From Lysobacterales bacterium (GTDB lineage: Bacteria; Pseudomonadota; Gammaproteobacteria; Xanthomonadales; Rhodanobacteraceae), in contig JADJHN010000001.1 of the NCBI GenBank assembly GCA_016707485.1, positions 372,001 to 436,000 on the forward strand: a DNA stretch of 64,000 nt, in the 5' to 3' direction. A model generated the notes under the pieces. It ran no database searches. It was not told the DNA's origin and worked only from the letters and a program-made list of their open reading frames with translations. Position numbers and translations under genes: made by a program. The first letter of the stretch is position 1. Each line of letters begins with the position of its first letter. Below, piece after piece: positions 54,251-63,521 of this stretch.

Positions 54251-56388
54251 GGCACGGCCTCCTGCTGCAGGAGTTCGAGGTAGCGGCGACCGCTCGCATC
54301 CGGAGCGATGCGCGAGCGCGCAGCCGCCGCTGGAACCGGCAACAGCGACCAGAGTTGGTCGAGCAGGCGCCTGCGACATTCACCGCAATCCGGACGCCGC
54401 TGCAATTCATCGACCGCGCCCAGCACGCCCAGCGTATCCGGCAGCGTCGTCGAGGGTGCGCGCAGCCATGCTGCCAAGGCATCGAGATCGCTTGAATTAC
54501 CATCGGCAAGCTGCTGATAAACATTGGAAATCAGTTTCCGATCCATGACGGAATCAGCCAGCACGCCACGCCGATCGCGGAGGCCGCTGCGCTCACCCGA
54601 CAGGCGTCGGCTCTCGTCGACCGGCGGCAGCTCCAGGCCGACGCGAGCCAGGTAGATGCGCGTGGATTGCTGCACCTGCTTGATCAGATCAAGGGCACGA
54701 TTCTCGTAGGGCAAGGCCTTGCCCGGTTCGCCCTGGCGCAGGTGCAGTTCGGCCTGCCACATTTCGGCGAGCGCGGCCTTGAGGATCTTCCTGGTCTCCG
54801 GATCAAGCAGGGTGGCCGCTTCCGCATGATCATGGGTATGTCCGAATTCGGCGAGGATGTCCGCCTCCTTGCCGAAACCTGCCGCCGGTTGTTCCACCGT
54901 CTCGTGATCGTGATCGCCGCTCAGCGCATCCTGCTGGGTTGGCGCATCGCCGTGATCCTCATCAGGCGCATGCGTCCTCTGGCCGCCCGACTCGAACTCC
55001 TCGCCGAGGAACTGCCCGTAGCGCAGGCGCAGGATCTTCTGGTCGACGCCGATGGTGTCGGAGCGCGCCAGAAAACGCTCGTCGTCCAGGCGCGGTCGTT
55101 CCACGATCAAGGCCTCGGTGTCGATGATGATCTGCCGCTGGCTGCGGAAATAGGCCGGCAACACTTTCTGCACAATGCCATCGATGCCCGCGTCGTCGCT
55201 GCCGGGATCCGCCGGCCAGCGCAGGATGTAGCTGGCGCTGCGCGCCTGGTTGGCCTGCGGTTGCCGATTGTCGCTGACGAGCAGGCGCACGATCAGGTCA
55301 TCGCCTTCGGCAAATCCCGAGGCGGCGAGATCGAGGTGGTGGCGGTAGCGCCGATGCCGTGGATCGTCACCGGCTTCCGCGCGCAGGCGTTTGCTGTGCT
55401 CGCTGACCGTGACCTGTTCGCCGCTGCCCTGGGCAAGGGTGATGGCAAGCTGGGCATCGGCGACGCCGTAGTCATCGGCAACTTCGAAATCAAGCGACCA
55501 CTGGCGCTGCCCGGCGTCAAGCTGGGTCAGGGTTTTCTCGGGCGCGATGACCTTGATCTCGGGAATCTGGTCGATGATGGCATCGAGGCGGTACTGGCGG
55601 TCCTCGGCCAGCGTTGATGCTGCGCCGACGACAATCCGGTACAGACTCGATTGGCTCAGGGTGATCTCGGCCTGCCAACCGTCCTTGCCCCGGATCAGGG
55701 CAACTTCCCGGCCATCGAGGAAAACCAGCTTCGCCTGCCCGGGATCCGGTTCGAAATGGATGCGCCAGCGCAGGACGGAGCCTTCGGCCGCCGCCGCTTC
55801 GAGTGCCGATGCGCTGCGCGGCGGCAGCCCGGTGTAGGCCGGTGCCTCGATGTCCAGGCGCGCTGCGCGGATCACGGTCTGCGTGTCGACCGGGGTTCCC
55901 GGTTGCTGCGGCGCATTCGTGCGCTGCGTATTCGTGTCGGCAGCGGACAGGAAAAACGATGCCAGTACGAGCACGCCAAGCACGCCGCCAAGCGGCCACA
56001 CGAAGCGCGGCAGTGGCGTGCGCGCAATTTCCGGCAGCGCTTGCGCATGCAGGCGGGCGAGCACGCGCTCGCGCTGCAACGCCTGCAGGGGCGCGAGATC
56101 ACCCGCACTCGCCAGCAGCAGGTCCGCGCTGTCTTCAACAGCACCTGACTGCGCATCCAGCCGGCGCACCGCCATCCGCGCATCGACCATGCGCCAGGCG
56201 CGCACAAGCAGGAGCAGCAGGATCGCGCAGGCGACAGCAACAGCGGCGGCAAGGACAGCAGCCGAGGCAAACCGGCTGGCGAGGAAAACCGTTGCGACCA
56301 GGCTCAGCGGCAGCCAGCGCAGCAGATCGACGATCGCGCGTCGGCGAAGGCGTGCCTGCCATTGGCGCAACACGGCATGCATCGTCAT
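54247..56388 (-). CDS. DUF4175-like membrane protein
   Basis: A 713-residue protein with two N-terminal membrane helices (about residues 23-65), then one more near 128-148. A large soluble region follows with beta-sandwich parts (EIKVIAPEKTLTQLDAGQRQWSLDFEVADDYGVADAQLAITL). Helical segments include a His/Asp-rich patch (DEDHGDAPTQQDALSGDHDHE) that may bind metal. DUF4175 was assigned from the overall plan, not from a signature. Its overlaps of four bases with both neighbours show one operon. Confidence 0.7.
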   Translation of the reverse strand: MTMHAVLRQWQARLRRRAIVDLLRWLPLSLVATVFLASRFASAAVLAAAVAVACAILLLLLVRAWRMVDARMAVRRLDAQSGAVEDSADLLLASAGDLAPLQALQRERVLARLHAQALPEIARTPLPRFVWPLGGVLGVLVLASFFLSAADTNTQRTNAPQQPGTPVDTQTVIRAARLDIEAPAYTGLPPRSASALEAAAAEGSVLRWRIHFEPDPGQAKLVFLDGREVALIRGKDGWQAEITLSQSSLYRIVVGAASTLAEDRQYRLDAIIDQIPEIKVIAPEKTLTQLDAGQRQWSLDFEVADDYGVADAQLAITLAQGSGEQVTVSEHSKRLRAEAGDDPRHRRYRHHLDLAASGFAEGDDLIVRLLVSDNRQPQANQARSASYILRWPADPGSDDAGIDGIVQKVLPAYFRSQRQIIIDTEALIVERPRLDDERFLARSDTIGVDQKILRLRYGQFLGEEFESGGQRTHAPDEDHGDAPTQQDALSGDHDHETVEQPAAGFGKEADILAEFGHTHDHAEAATLLDPETRKILKAALAEMWQAELHLRQGEPGKALPYENRALDLIKQVQQSTRIYLARVGLELPPVDESRRLSGERSGLRDRRGVLADSVMDRKLISNVYQQLADGNSSDLDALAAWLRAPSTTLPDTLGVLGAVDELQRRPDCGECRRRLLDQLWSLLPVPAAAARSRIAPDASGRRYLELLQQEAVP

Positions 56389-57533
56389 GTCTCCGGCCTG
56401 CGCGTTGCCAGCACGCGCTCGATCAGGAAGAGGAAGCCGATGAGCAGGCCGAGCCAGGCGATCAAATCGGTGGATTGGGCGAATCGCGGCAGCGCCTCGG
56501 TCGCCAGCCGCGGTTGCACGACCTCCGCATGCGCGCGTGCGGGTGGCGGCAAGCGCGGCTGCAACAGGGCCTGCAAGCGCTCCGGGAAATCGGCATCGAG
56601 CGTGGCCGGCATGGACTCTGCGGTCAGCGGCCCGCGCAGGTGGATGAGCTGGCCGTTGCCGAGGATTTCCTCGCTTGCAAGCACCACGCCCTGCTCGTCG
56701 CGCCAGAGCACCGCTCCAGCCGCCGCATTGTCATCGACAAGCAGCACCCGCCCGCCCTCGCCAACCCGGTTCCTGACCGCATCCGGCATTGGCGATCCCA
56801 GCCAGATCACGGCATCGGTCTGCAACGGCAAGGCCGCGCTGGCGGCTTGATCGTCAATGTTCCAGCGCACGGCATCCGTCGCATCCCGGCTCGCGAGCGC
56901 GGCACGGATCACGCGCAGCCCTGCGTCATCGGGTGTCTGATGGCGCAACGCCAGGGTGTACTCGACTGGCGTGCGCGGACTTTCCTCTTGCACTGGCGAT
57001 GGCACGACGATCCATTCGATCGCGCGGCCGAGGCGAATCCTTTGCGCATCGAGACCATGCATTTCATCGGGCACGACGACGCTCAGTGCATCGGCGTCCG
57101 CCAATTCCGCATCCAGTTCGCGCAACAGGCTTGAAAGCGATGGCGCGCCTGCGGGCGGTGCCTCGTCGATCGCCGGGAAGCCGCTTGCCAGCCAATGCCA
57201 CTCGGCCGGCGCGGCGGCAATCCTCCGGTGCGCGGCGTCGAGATCGACACCCGGCACCACGGCGATCAGGTGCCGCGGCGCACGCCACGAACCCTTGAGG
57301 ATCGGCTGCGCCAGCAGCACCGCAGCCAGGGCAACCAGGAGCAGGCGCACCAGCAGCAGCCAGCGATCCTCGAACCGCAGTCGTCGACGCGGTCGCTCGC
57401 TTTCGCGCAGCCAGCGCAGGGCCGGAAAATCAATCAGCGGGTGGTCGGATTGGCGAACCAGATGGATCAGCAGGGGCACGATCAAGCCGGCCAGCGCGAT
57501 CAGGCCCAGCGGCAGCAGCAAGGCAAGGCTCAT
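56385..57533 (-). CDS. BatA-like protein (N-terminal double-TM domain)
   Basis: The first 30 residues LALLLPLGLIALAGLIVPLLIHLV, a loop LIDFPALRWLRE and a second helix (about 62-80) match the BatA N-terminal domain of aerotolerance-type clusters. The middle part may be a degenerate von Willebrand A-type fold, but the MIDAS motif DxSxS is not seen. A C-terminal helix (LIAWLLLIGFLFLIERVLA) is also present. Length 382 aa. Four-base overlaps with the DUF58 gene before and the DUF4175 gene after. Confidence 0.8.
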   Translation of the reverse strand: MSLALLLPLGLIALAGLIVPLLIHLVRQSDHPLIDFPALRWLRESERPRRRLRFEDRWLLLVRLLLVALAAVLLAQPILKGSWRAPRHLIAVVPGVDLDAAHRRIAAAPAEWHWLASGFPAIDEAPPAGAPSLSSLLRELDAELADADALSVVVPDEMHGLDAQRIRLGRAIEWIVVPSPVQEESPRTPVEYTLALRHQTPDDAGLRVIRAALASRDATDAVRWNIDDQAASAALPLQTDAVIWLGSPMPDAVRNRVGEGGRVLLVDDNAAAGAVLWRDEQGVVLASEEILGNGQLIHLRGPLTAESMPATLDADFPERLQALLQPRLPPPARAHAEVVQPRLATEALPRFAQSTDLIAWLGLLIGFLFLIERVLATRRPET

Positions 57534-58420
57534 CGACGCTCCCGCGCCGGCAGCGCCGTGCCGAATAGACGCCGCAGCGGCTCATCCAGCGGCCGATCAA
57601 GCACATGCTCGACATGCAACACGCCGGCTGCCGCCATGCTCCGGGCCAGCGCCGCACGCGCGGCTGCAAAGCGCTCGATGAAATCCTGACGCGCCGCAGC
57701 GGCGTCGACGCGCAATTCGACACCCGTCTCCGGATCGCGGAAGCGCGTGCCGCCCTTGAACGGAAAGTCACGTTCGGCGGCACTGAGCAACTGGATCGAG
57801 AGCACTTCACGACGCGCCGCCGCCAGGCGCTGGATCAAGTCGGTCAAGTCGCCGTCGAAACCGTCGCCGAGAAACAAGACCAGCGATCCCGGGCGGATGC
57901 GCTCCCACAACGGACGCAGCTGCTCGGCCGGCGGCAGTTGGCCGCCGCTGGCAAGGCGGTCAAGTTCGAGCAGGCAGCGATCACGCTGGCGCGGCCCGCC
58001 ACCTTCCGCGACCAGGGCCAGGGCTGCGGCGGAAAGGCCGATCAGGCCAAAGCGATCGCCCTGGCGCAGGGCCAGTTCGATGACGCAGGCGGCCAGCAGT
58101 TTCGCCGCCTGCAGCTTGCTGAAATCAGGCCGGTCCGGATCTGCAACGGCCATCGAGGCGCTTGCATCGATCACGACCCAGAGAGTCAGCGGGCTGTCGC
58201 GCTCGGCCTCGCGCACGAAATAGCGATCCGAGCGCGCATACAGTTTCCAGTCGATCCGCCGCGGCTCGTCGCCGGGTTCGTAACCTCGATACTGGGCAAA
58301 TTCGAGTCCGGCACCGCGGCTGCGGCTGGCATGCATGCCGAGGCCATCACCACCGGCAGCCGAGCGCGCACGCAAGTGAAGATCCCGCAAGCTGGCACGC
58401 AGTTCATCAGGAAGTCGCAT
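57530..58420 (-). CDS. DUF58 protein
   Basis: A 296-residue protein with the DUF58 signature GAGLEFAQYRGYEPGDEPRRIDWK (about residues 36-59), then YARSDRYFVREAE. VVIDASASMAV near 84 is a von Willebrand A MIDAS-like DxSxS. These proteins are the regular partner of MoxR ATPases and usually follow them, as here with a five-base gap. The exact biochemical role is unknown; metal-ion insertion or chaperone functions have been proposed for the pair. Confidence 0.9.
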   Translation of the reverse strand: MRLPDELRASLRDLHLRARSAAGGDGLGMHASRSRGAGLEFAQYRGYEPGDEPRRIDWKLYARSDRYFVREAERDSPLTLWVVIDASASMAVADPDRPDFSKLQAAKLLAACVIELALRQGDRFGLIGLSAAALALVAEGGGPRQRDRCLLELDRLASGGQLPPAEQLRPLWERIRPGSLVLFLGDGFDGDLTDLIQRLAAARREVLSIQLLSAAERDFPFKGGTRFRDPETGVELRVDAAAARQDFIERFAAARAALARSMAAAGVLHVEHVLDRPLDEPLRRLFGTALPARERR

Positions 58421-58425
58421 CGGGG

Positions 58426-59421
58426 CTAACCCGGCAGGGCAACCGCGCGCAACAACACTTCAACCACGTCATCGGGACTGCGGCGTTCGGCTTCGGCGGC
58501 AAAGGAAAGCAGCAGGCGATGGCGCAACACCGGCGAGGCCAGTGCCTTGATGTCCTCGCGGGTCACCGCCAGGCGACCGTGGATCAAGGCCCGCGCCTTG
58601 GCCGCCAGCACCAGTGACTGCCCCGCTCGCGGACCGGCACCCCAGCGTACCCATTCGCGCACTTCGGCAATCTCGCTGTGCTGCGGTCGCGAAGCACGCA
58701 CCAGGCGCGTGATCCAGTCCATCAGGTCATCGCTGACATGCACCTCGCGCACGAGTTGCTGCAAGGCGATCACTTCCTCGCCATTCATGACTTCACGGAC
58801 CTTGCCCGTGGCACGACCGGTGGTGCGCGCGATGATCGATCGCTCCTCCGCTTCACTCGGGTAATCGACGCGGACATGCAGCAGGAAGCGGTCAAGCTGG
58901 GCCTCGGGCAGCGGATAGGTGCCCGCCTGTTCGAGCGGATTCTGCGTGGCGAGGACGAAGAACGGTTGCGGCAATGGATAGGTGATGCCCGCGTAGCTGA
59001 CGGTATGTTCCTGCATCGCTTCGAGCAGGGCCGCCTGGGTCTTCGGCGGCGTGCGGTTGAGCTCGTCGGCAAGTAGCAGGCTGGTGAAGACCGGGCCTTT
59101 CTGGAACTTGAAGACGCGCTTGCCGGTGCCGTGATCCTCCTCGAGGATTTCCGTCCCGAGAATGTCGCTGGGCATCAGGTCCGGGGTGAACTGGATGCGC
59201 CGGAATTCAAGGTTCAGGGCTTCACCAAGCGAACGCACCAGCAGGGTCTTGCCAAGCCCCGGCACGCCTTCGAGCAGGCAATGCCCACCCGCCAGCAGGC
59301 CGATCAGCAACTGCTCGACGACTTCATCCTGGCCGACGATCGCTTCGGCGATCGAGTCGCGCAATGCGGCCAGCTTGCCGATGCGCTGCTGCACGTTTTC
59401 TTCGGTAACCACGTCATTCAT
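58426..59421 (-). CDS. MoxR-family AAA+ ATPase
   Basis: A 331-residue ATPase. Walker A is GVPGLGKTLL (about residues 52-61), Walker B LLADELNRTPPKTQAALLEAM (about 118-138), then sensor ATQNPLEQAGTYPLPEAQLDRF. MoxR proteins act with DUF58 and VWA proteins as chaperones for metal or complex assembly. It lies between the DUF4159 gene (59 bases before) and the DUF58 gene (5 bases after). Confidence 0.93.
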   Translation of the reverse strand: MNDVVTEENVQQRIGKLAALRDSIAEAIVGQDEVVEQLLIGLLAGGHCLLEGVPGLGKTLLVRSLGEALNLEFRRIQFTPDLMPSDILGTEILEEDHGTGKRVFKFQKGPVFTSLLLADELNRTPPKTQAALLEAMQEHTVSYAGITYPLPQPFFVLATQNPLEQAGTYPLPEAQLDRFLLHVRVDYPSEAEERSIIARTTGRATGKVREVMNGEEVIALQQLVREVHVSDDLMDWITRLVRASRPQHSEIAEVREWVRWGAGPRAGQSLVLAAKARALIHGRLAVTREDIKALASPVLRHRLLLSFAAEAERRSPDDVVEVLLRAVALPG

Positions 59422-59480
59422 TGCCGGATTTCCATCATTGGAACAAATGCCGGACCGATCCCGCAGCGATCATCCGGCGG

Positions 59481-60254
59481 CTAATTCGTCATCGCATAGA
59501 CCACGACATTGACCGCGAACTTCGTGTTGTCCTCGGCGAGAAAGCGCTTGTTGCGCCAATCGTAATCCCACTCGCAGCCATAATCCTTGTTGCTGTAGAG
59601 CACGCCGAGACGGCCGTCGATCTCGATGCCCTTGAGATAATCATGGACGAGATCATCGCCCCAGCCGTTCAACTCGAAGCCCGTCGCCGGCGGTCCGTCG
59701 AAGTTGAAGAAGCTCGAATACAGCGGGTGCGACTTGTTCAATTTCCCCAGTGCATCGCTGCCGAAGATCTTCGCCATCTCGCCCTCGAACGAGCGTGCGA
59801 ACAGACCATCGATGTCGTGGTTGCAGTCATCGACGAAGACGAAACCGCCGTTGCGCACGTACTTCTCGAAATTGCGCCGCTCGTCCGGACTGAACTCGAC
59901 GAGCTTGTGTCCCGCCAGGTAACAGAACGGCGCTTCGAGGATGCGCGGATCAGCCAGTGACAGGACATGCTCATCCGGATCGACGCGCAGCGTCGTGTAC
60001 TGGATCAAGGCATCGATCAGGTTCGAGGGCATGCGCTGATCGACATCCCAGTCACCCGACTCGTACATCAGCCGGGTGAACCAGAAGTCCCAGGGGCCGG
60101 GATTGGTGGAGCCGGGATTGGGGATGACCAGCCGTTCGGCTGTTGAGAGGCGAGATTGGGGATTCGGTAGAGCAGACTGCGCCCGCAGCAGCGGCGCAAG
60201 CACCAGGCCTGCACCGCCGAGCGTGAGAAAACGAATGAATTGGGAGCGCTTCAT
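59481..60254 (-). CDS. DUF4159 exported protein
   Basis: A 257-residue protein. The N-terminal RFLTLGGAGLVLAPLLRA is a signal peptide, possibly Tat-like (no RR pair but a GGAG core). The mature part has DFWFTRLMYESGDWDVDQRMP, FVDDCNHDID and a terminal beta domain, matching DUF4159. The start codon 60254 is directly preceded by the GGGAAT repeat and has no visible ribosome-binding site, so translation initiation may depend on the repeat structure. It stands between pmbA and moxR in the operon. Confidence 0.85.
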   Translation of the reverse strand: MKRSQFIRFLTLGGAGLVLAPLLRAQSALPNPQSRLSTAERLVIPNPGSTNPGPWDFWFTRLMYESGDWDVDQRMPSNLIDALIQYTTLRVDPDEHVLSLADPRILEAPFCYLAGHKLVEFSPDERRNFEKYVRNGGFVFVDDCNHDIDGLFARSFEGEMAKIFGSDALGKLNKSHPLYSSFFNFDGPPATGFELNGWGDDLVHDYLKGIEIDGRLGVLYSNKDYGCEWDYDWRNKRFLAEDNTKFAVNVVVYAMTN

Positions 60255-60259
60255 GTTGG

Positions 60260-60293
60260 AGCCGGGAATGGGGAATGGGGAATGGAGAATCGC
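60260..60293 (+). repeat. GGGAAT array, left arm, before the DUF4159 gene
   Basis: Units GGGAATG and GGAATGGA repeated four times start within nine bases of the DUF4159 start codon. An inverse array is at 60359-60393; both can pair, enclosing about 65 bases. This is the same layout as the arrays at 14031-14214. Confidence 0.6.
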
Positions 60294-60358
60294 AACGACA
60301 ATCCAGTCGGCCCGATTCCCCGCTTCCACTCACCAAATCCGCCGCGCATCGCTTTGTC

Positions 60359-60393
60359 GATTCCCTATTCTCTATTCCCCATTCCCGGCCTCA
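60359..60393 (-). repeat. GGGAAT array, right arm, at the end of pmbA
   Basis: Written on the plus strand as ATTCCCT, ATTCTCT and CCCCATTCCC units. It touches the stop codon of the pmbA-like gene (60391). With the 60260 array it brackets the pmbA-DUF4159 gap. Confidence 0.6.
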
Positions 60394-61725
60394 AACCGCA
60401 TCCGACAGCGAGGTAAACGTGAAGTCACGGATTTTCAGCGGCGGGATCATCATCACGAACGGCGATTCGTCATCGCCCACGCGCACCGGCTTGCCGATCT
60501 CCTCGATGTTGTTGAGCATGATCACCGGGGATTCGTTGAAGCGGAAATTCTTGATCGGATACTTGATCTCGCCGTTCTCGATGTAGAACGTGCCATCGCG
60601 GGTCAGGCCGGTCAGCAGCACGGTTTGCGGGTCAACCATGCGGATGTACCAGGTGCGGGTGACGAGGATGCCTTTCTTGGTCGACTTGACCAGGTCCATG
60701 GTCGACTTGTCGCCACCGACCATGATCAGGTTGCCGGGCTGGCCGACCGCCTTCTTCTCCTTGAGCTTGGCCCAGTAGCGCGAGTACTGCAGGTACTCGA
60801 CCTTGCCCTTGGTGATGACCGGGGTACGCTCCCGCGGCAGGCCTTCACCGTCCCACGGCAGCACGCCGGCGACCGGATCGGCCGGATCGGCATAGATCGT
60901 CACGCGTTCGTCGTAGAGCTTCTCGCCAAGCTTGTTGCCGCCACCTTTCTTCGACAGGAAGCTGCGGCCCTCATCGGCCTGGCGCGCATCGAAGCCGAAC
61001 ATCATGAACGAGATCAGGCCCGCGCTGGCAGCCGGCTCCATGATGACCGTGTACTTGCCCGGTTCGAGTGCCTTGGCATCCTTTGATGCGGTAGCCTTTT
61101 GCACGGCGATCTTGATTTCGTCCTTCGCGTTGAACTGCTCGACGTCGGCAAGATTGCGCGCCACCCAACCCGATCCGGTGCCGTCCTCGGTACGCACGGT
61201 GCAGGTGAAATCGAGATTGGTGCTGGTCTGGTAGGCGAAATTTCCGTTGCTGTTGGCGATCGCCGAGAAACGTGCGCTGTCGGCAAGGAATCCCGCGGCC
61301 ACGCACTTGGCTTCCTTGCTTGGTCCGATCGAATCGGCAGCCACGCCGGCACGGAATTCCGGCGTGATCGCCGCGGTCTTTTCAAACCAGGTCTTGCTCT
61401 TGCCGTAACTCTGCTTGCCGATGGCCGGCACGAATTCCGGATTTTCCGGTGCCAGCCTGGCCAGTTCCTCGGCGCGGCGCACGACTTTTTCCAGCGATGC
61501 GTCGTCGAACTCGTTGATCGTCGCGGTGCCGACACGCTTGCCGAAAGCCACCTGCACGCCGAGCTGCGCATCGCTGACGATGCCGCTGGTGGATACCGCA
61601 TTGAGCGCATAGCGGATGTTGCCATCGACGGAACCGTCGAGGGTCGCCGTGCACTCGTCGGCCTTGGACAGCTTGATGACCTTGTCGAGGATCGCCTTGG
61701 CGTCCTGTTCGGAATAGATACTCAT
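60391..61725 (-). CDS. pmbA: PmbA/TldE-like protein
   Basis: Non-catalytic partner of TldD in the heterodimeric protease that matures microcin B17 and CcdA. ATG 61725 follows GGAG and gives 444 aa without a signal peptide. It carries TldE family segments such as RAEELARLAPENPEF, ANSNGNFAYQTSTNLDFTC and TVLLTGLTRDGTFYIENGE. HExxxH is absent, as usual for PmbA. The upstream TldD carries a Tat signal, so this partner may be co-exported. Seventeen bases separate the two. Confidence 0.88.
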   Translation of the reverse strand: MSIYSEQDAKAILDKVIKLSKADECTATLDGSVDGNIRYALNAVSTSGIVSDAQLGVQVAFGKRVGTATINEFDDASLEKVVRRAEELARLAPENPEFVPAIGKQSYGKSKTWFEKTAAITPEFRAGVAADSIGPSKEAKCVAAGFLADSARFSAIANSNGNFAYQTSTNLDFTCTVRTEDGTGSGWVARNLADVEQFNAKDEIKIAVQKATASKDAKALEPGKYTVIMEPAASAGLISFMMFGFDARQADEGRSFLSKKGGGNKLGEKLYDERVTIYADPADPVAGVLPWDGEGLPRERTPVITKGKVEYLQYSRYWAKLKEKKAVGQPGNLIMVGGDKSTMDLVKSTKKGILVTRTWYIRMVDPQTVLLTGLTRDGTFYIENGEIKYPIKNFRFNESPVIMLNNIEEIGKPVRVGDDESPFVMMIPPLKIRDFTFTSLSDAV

Positions 61726-61742
61726 CGATAAGACTCCTGCTC

Positions 61743-63377
61743 TCAACCGAGGCTGCGTGCGGTGTTGATGACATTGATACCGTTGAATCGAGCCGTGCTC
61801 GATCCGTGCGATACCGCGGAAACCTGACCAGGCTGGCCCTTGCCGTCGAAGAACGAGCCATTCAGGCGGTAATCACTCTGGTCACAGACCGCGACGCAAG
61901 CATTCCAGAACTCCGGCGTGCGGATCTGGTAGGCCACATCCTCGATCATTCGGGTGATCTTGCCGTTCTTGATCTCGTAGAAGAGCTGGCCGCCGAATTG
62001 CGCGTTGTAGCGCTGCTGATCGATCGAGAACGAGCCGTCGCCGACGATGTAGATGCCGTTTTCGACATCCTTGACCATCTGCTCCGGCGACAATTTCTGC
62101 TTGCCCGGTTCCAGCGAGACATTGGCCATGCGCTGGAACTGCACGCTCGACCAGGAATCGGCATAGCAGCAGCCCTGCGAGTGATCGAGGCCGAGGATGT
62201 GCGCCTGGTCGCGGATCACCTGGTAGTTGACCAGAACGCCGTCCTTGATCAGGTCCCAACGCTGCGTCTTGACGCCCTCGTCGTCGTAGCCGACCGCGCC
62301 GAGCGAGTTCTTTTGCGTCTTGTCGGCAACAATCGTGACCTTGTCGCTGCCCCACTGGTAATCCTTCGATTTCCATTTGTCCAATGTGGCGAAACTGGTA
62401 CCGGCGTAGTTGGCTTCGTAGCCAAGCACGCGATCGAGCTCGGTCGGGTGGCCGACCGATTCATGGATGGTCAGCCACAGGTGGCTCGGATCGAGGACGA
62501 GATCGTACTTGCCCGGCTTGACCGACGGTGCCTTGAGTTTCTCCTGCGCCTGCTTGGCCGCAGCAACGGCATCTTCAAGCATGTCGTAGGAATTGCCGTA
62601 GCCGATCACGCCGCCGGGCAACGCGAACTTGTCTTCCTTGCGGCCATCGAGATATTCGAAACCCATGCCCGCCGGCATCGACAAGCCATCGCGGGTGCGG
62701 AACTTGCCGGTCGCCTTGTCGATCGCGGAAACCGTCATCGGCGCCCAGATGCGGTGGATGTCCTGATCGATGTAGGAACCATCGGTCGAGGCGAAATATT
62801 TCTGTTCATTGACCTGGAACAACATCGAATTGACGAAATTCGCACCGGCCTTGATCGCTGCGGCATTGACGCCGAGCAACAGATCGACCTTGTCCTTGAT
62901 CGGCACTTCCATTGAATTCTTGACGATCGGAGTGGCCCAGGACACCTCGCCGACACCCTTGACCGGCGCAAGCTGGACCGGTTCCGTGGTCAGCCTGGAG
63001 TTGGCCTTGGCGATCTGCACGGCCTGGCGTGCGGCCTTGGCCACCGAATCGGCACTGATGTCGCTGGATGCGGCAAAACCCCAGGTGCCATTGGCGATCA
63101 CGCGGATGCCGATGCCGGTCGACTCGGTGTTGACGACGTTTTGCACCTTGTCCTCGCGGGTGATCACGAACTGGCGCAGGTAGCGGCCGATGCGCACATC
63201 GCAATAGGTCGCGCCGTCGGCCTTGGCTGCCGTCATCGCGGTGTCGGCCAGACGCTTCTTCAGGCCCACATCGAGTTTGCCGACCAGTTCCTCGGCGGCA
63301 ATGACCCGGCCATAAGCCGGTAGCAGCAGCACGCCGAGGCCGATGCCGCTGGCCTTGATGAAATCACGTCTTTGCAT
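61743..63377 (-). CDS. TldD-like metalloprotease with Tat signal
   Basis: A 544-residue protein. Residues 1-28 are a Tat signal (MQRRDFIKASGIGLGVLLLP, twin Arg at 3-4). The mature part is TldD: HESVGHPTELDRVLGYE with HExxxH (about residue 305) and LDHSQGCCYADSW with the third metal-ligand Cys, in agreement with TldD zinc sites. Ordinary TldD is cytoplasmic and about 480 aa, so this exported form is unusual. It has a partial paralogue 144 bases upstream, close to identical over the visible region. Confidence 0.9.
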   Translation of the reverse strand: MQRRDFIKASGIGLGVLLLPAYGRVIAAEELVGKLDVGLKKRLADTAMTAAKADGATYCDVRIGRYLRQFVITREDKVQNVVNTESTGIGIRVIANGTWGFAASSDISADSVAKAARQAVQIAKANSRLTTEPVQLAPVKGVGEVSWATPIVKNSMEVPIKDKVDLLLGVNAAAIKAGANFVNSMLFQVNEQKYFASTDGSYIDQDIHRIWAPMTVSAIDKATGKFRTRDGLSMPAGMGFEYLDGRKEDKFALPGGVIGYGNSYDMLEDAVAAAKQAQEKLKAPSVKPGKYDLVLDPSHLWLTIHESVGHPTELDRVLGYEANYAGTSFATLDKWKSKDYQWGSDKVTIVADKTQKNSLGAVGYDDEGVKTQRWDLIKDGVLVNYQVIRDQAHILGLDHSQGCCYADSWSSVQFQRMANVSLEPGKQKLSPEQMVKDVENGIYIVGDGSFSIDQQRYNAQFGGQLFYEIKNGKITRMIEDVAYQIRTPEFWNACVAVCDQSDYRLNGSFFDGKGQPGQVSAVSHGSSTARFNGINVINTARSLG

Positions 63378-63521
63378 GGTGTCCTCCGCCTTGCAGTGGC
63401 TTCAATGGATCGATGTTGATCGATCCCCTGTGGATGTGGCGAGGGATGTACTCCCGTCGCGATACGCTACCGATCGAGGATGACCGGCATCGAAGATCCG
63501 GTCATGTGGCAAAGGGCATGG

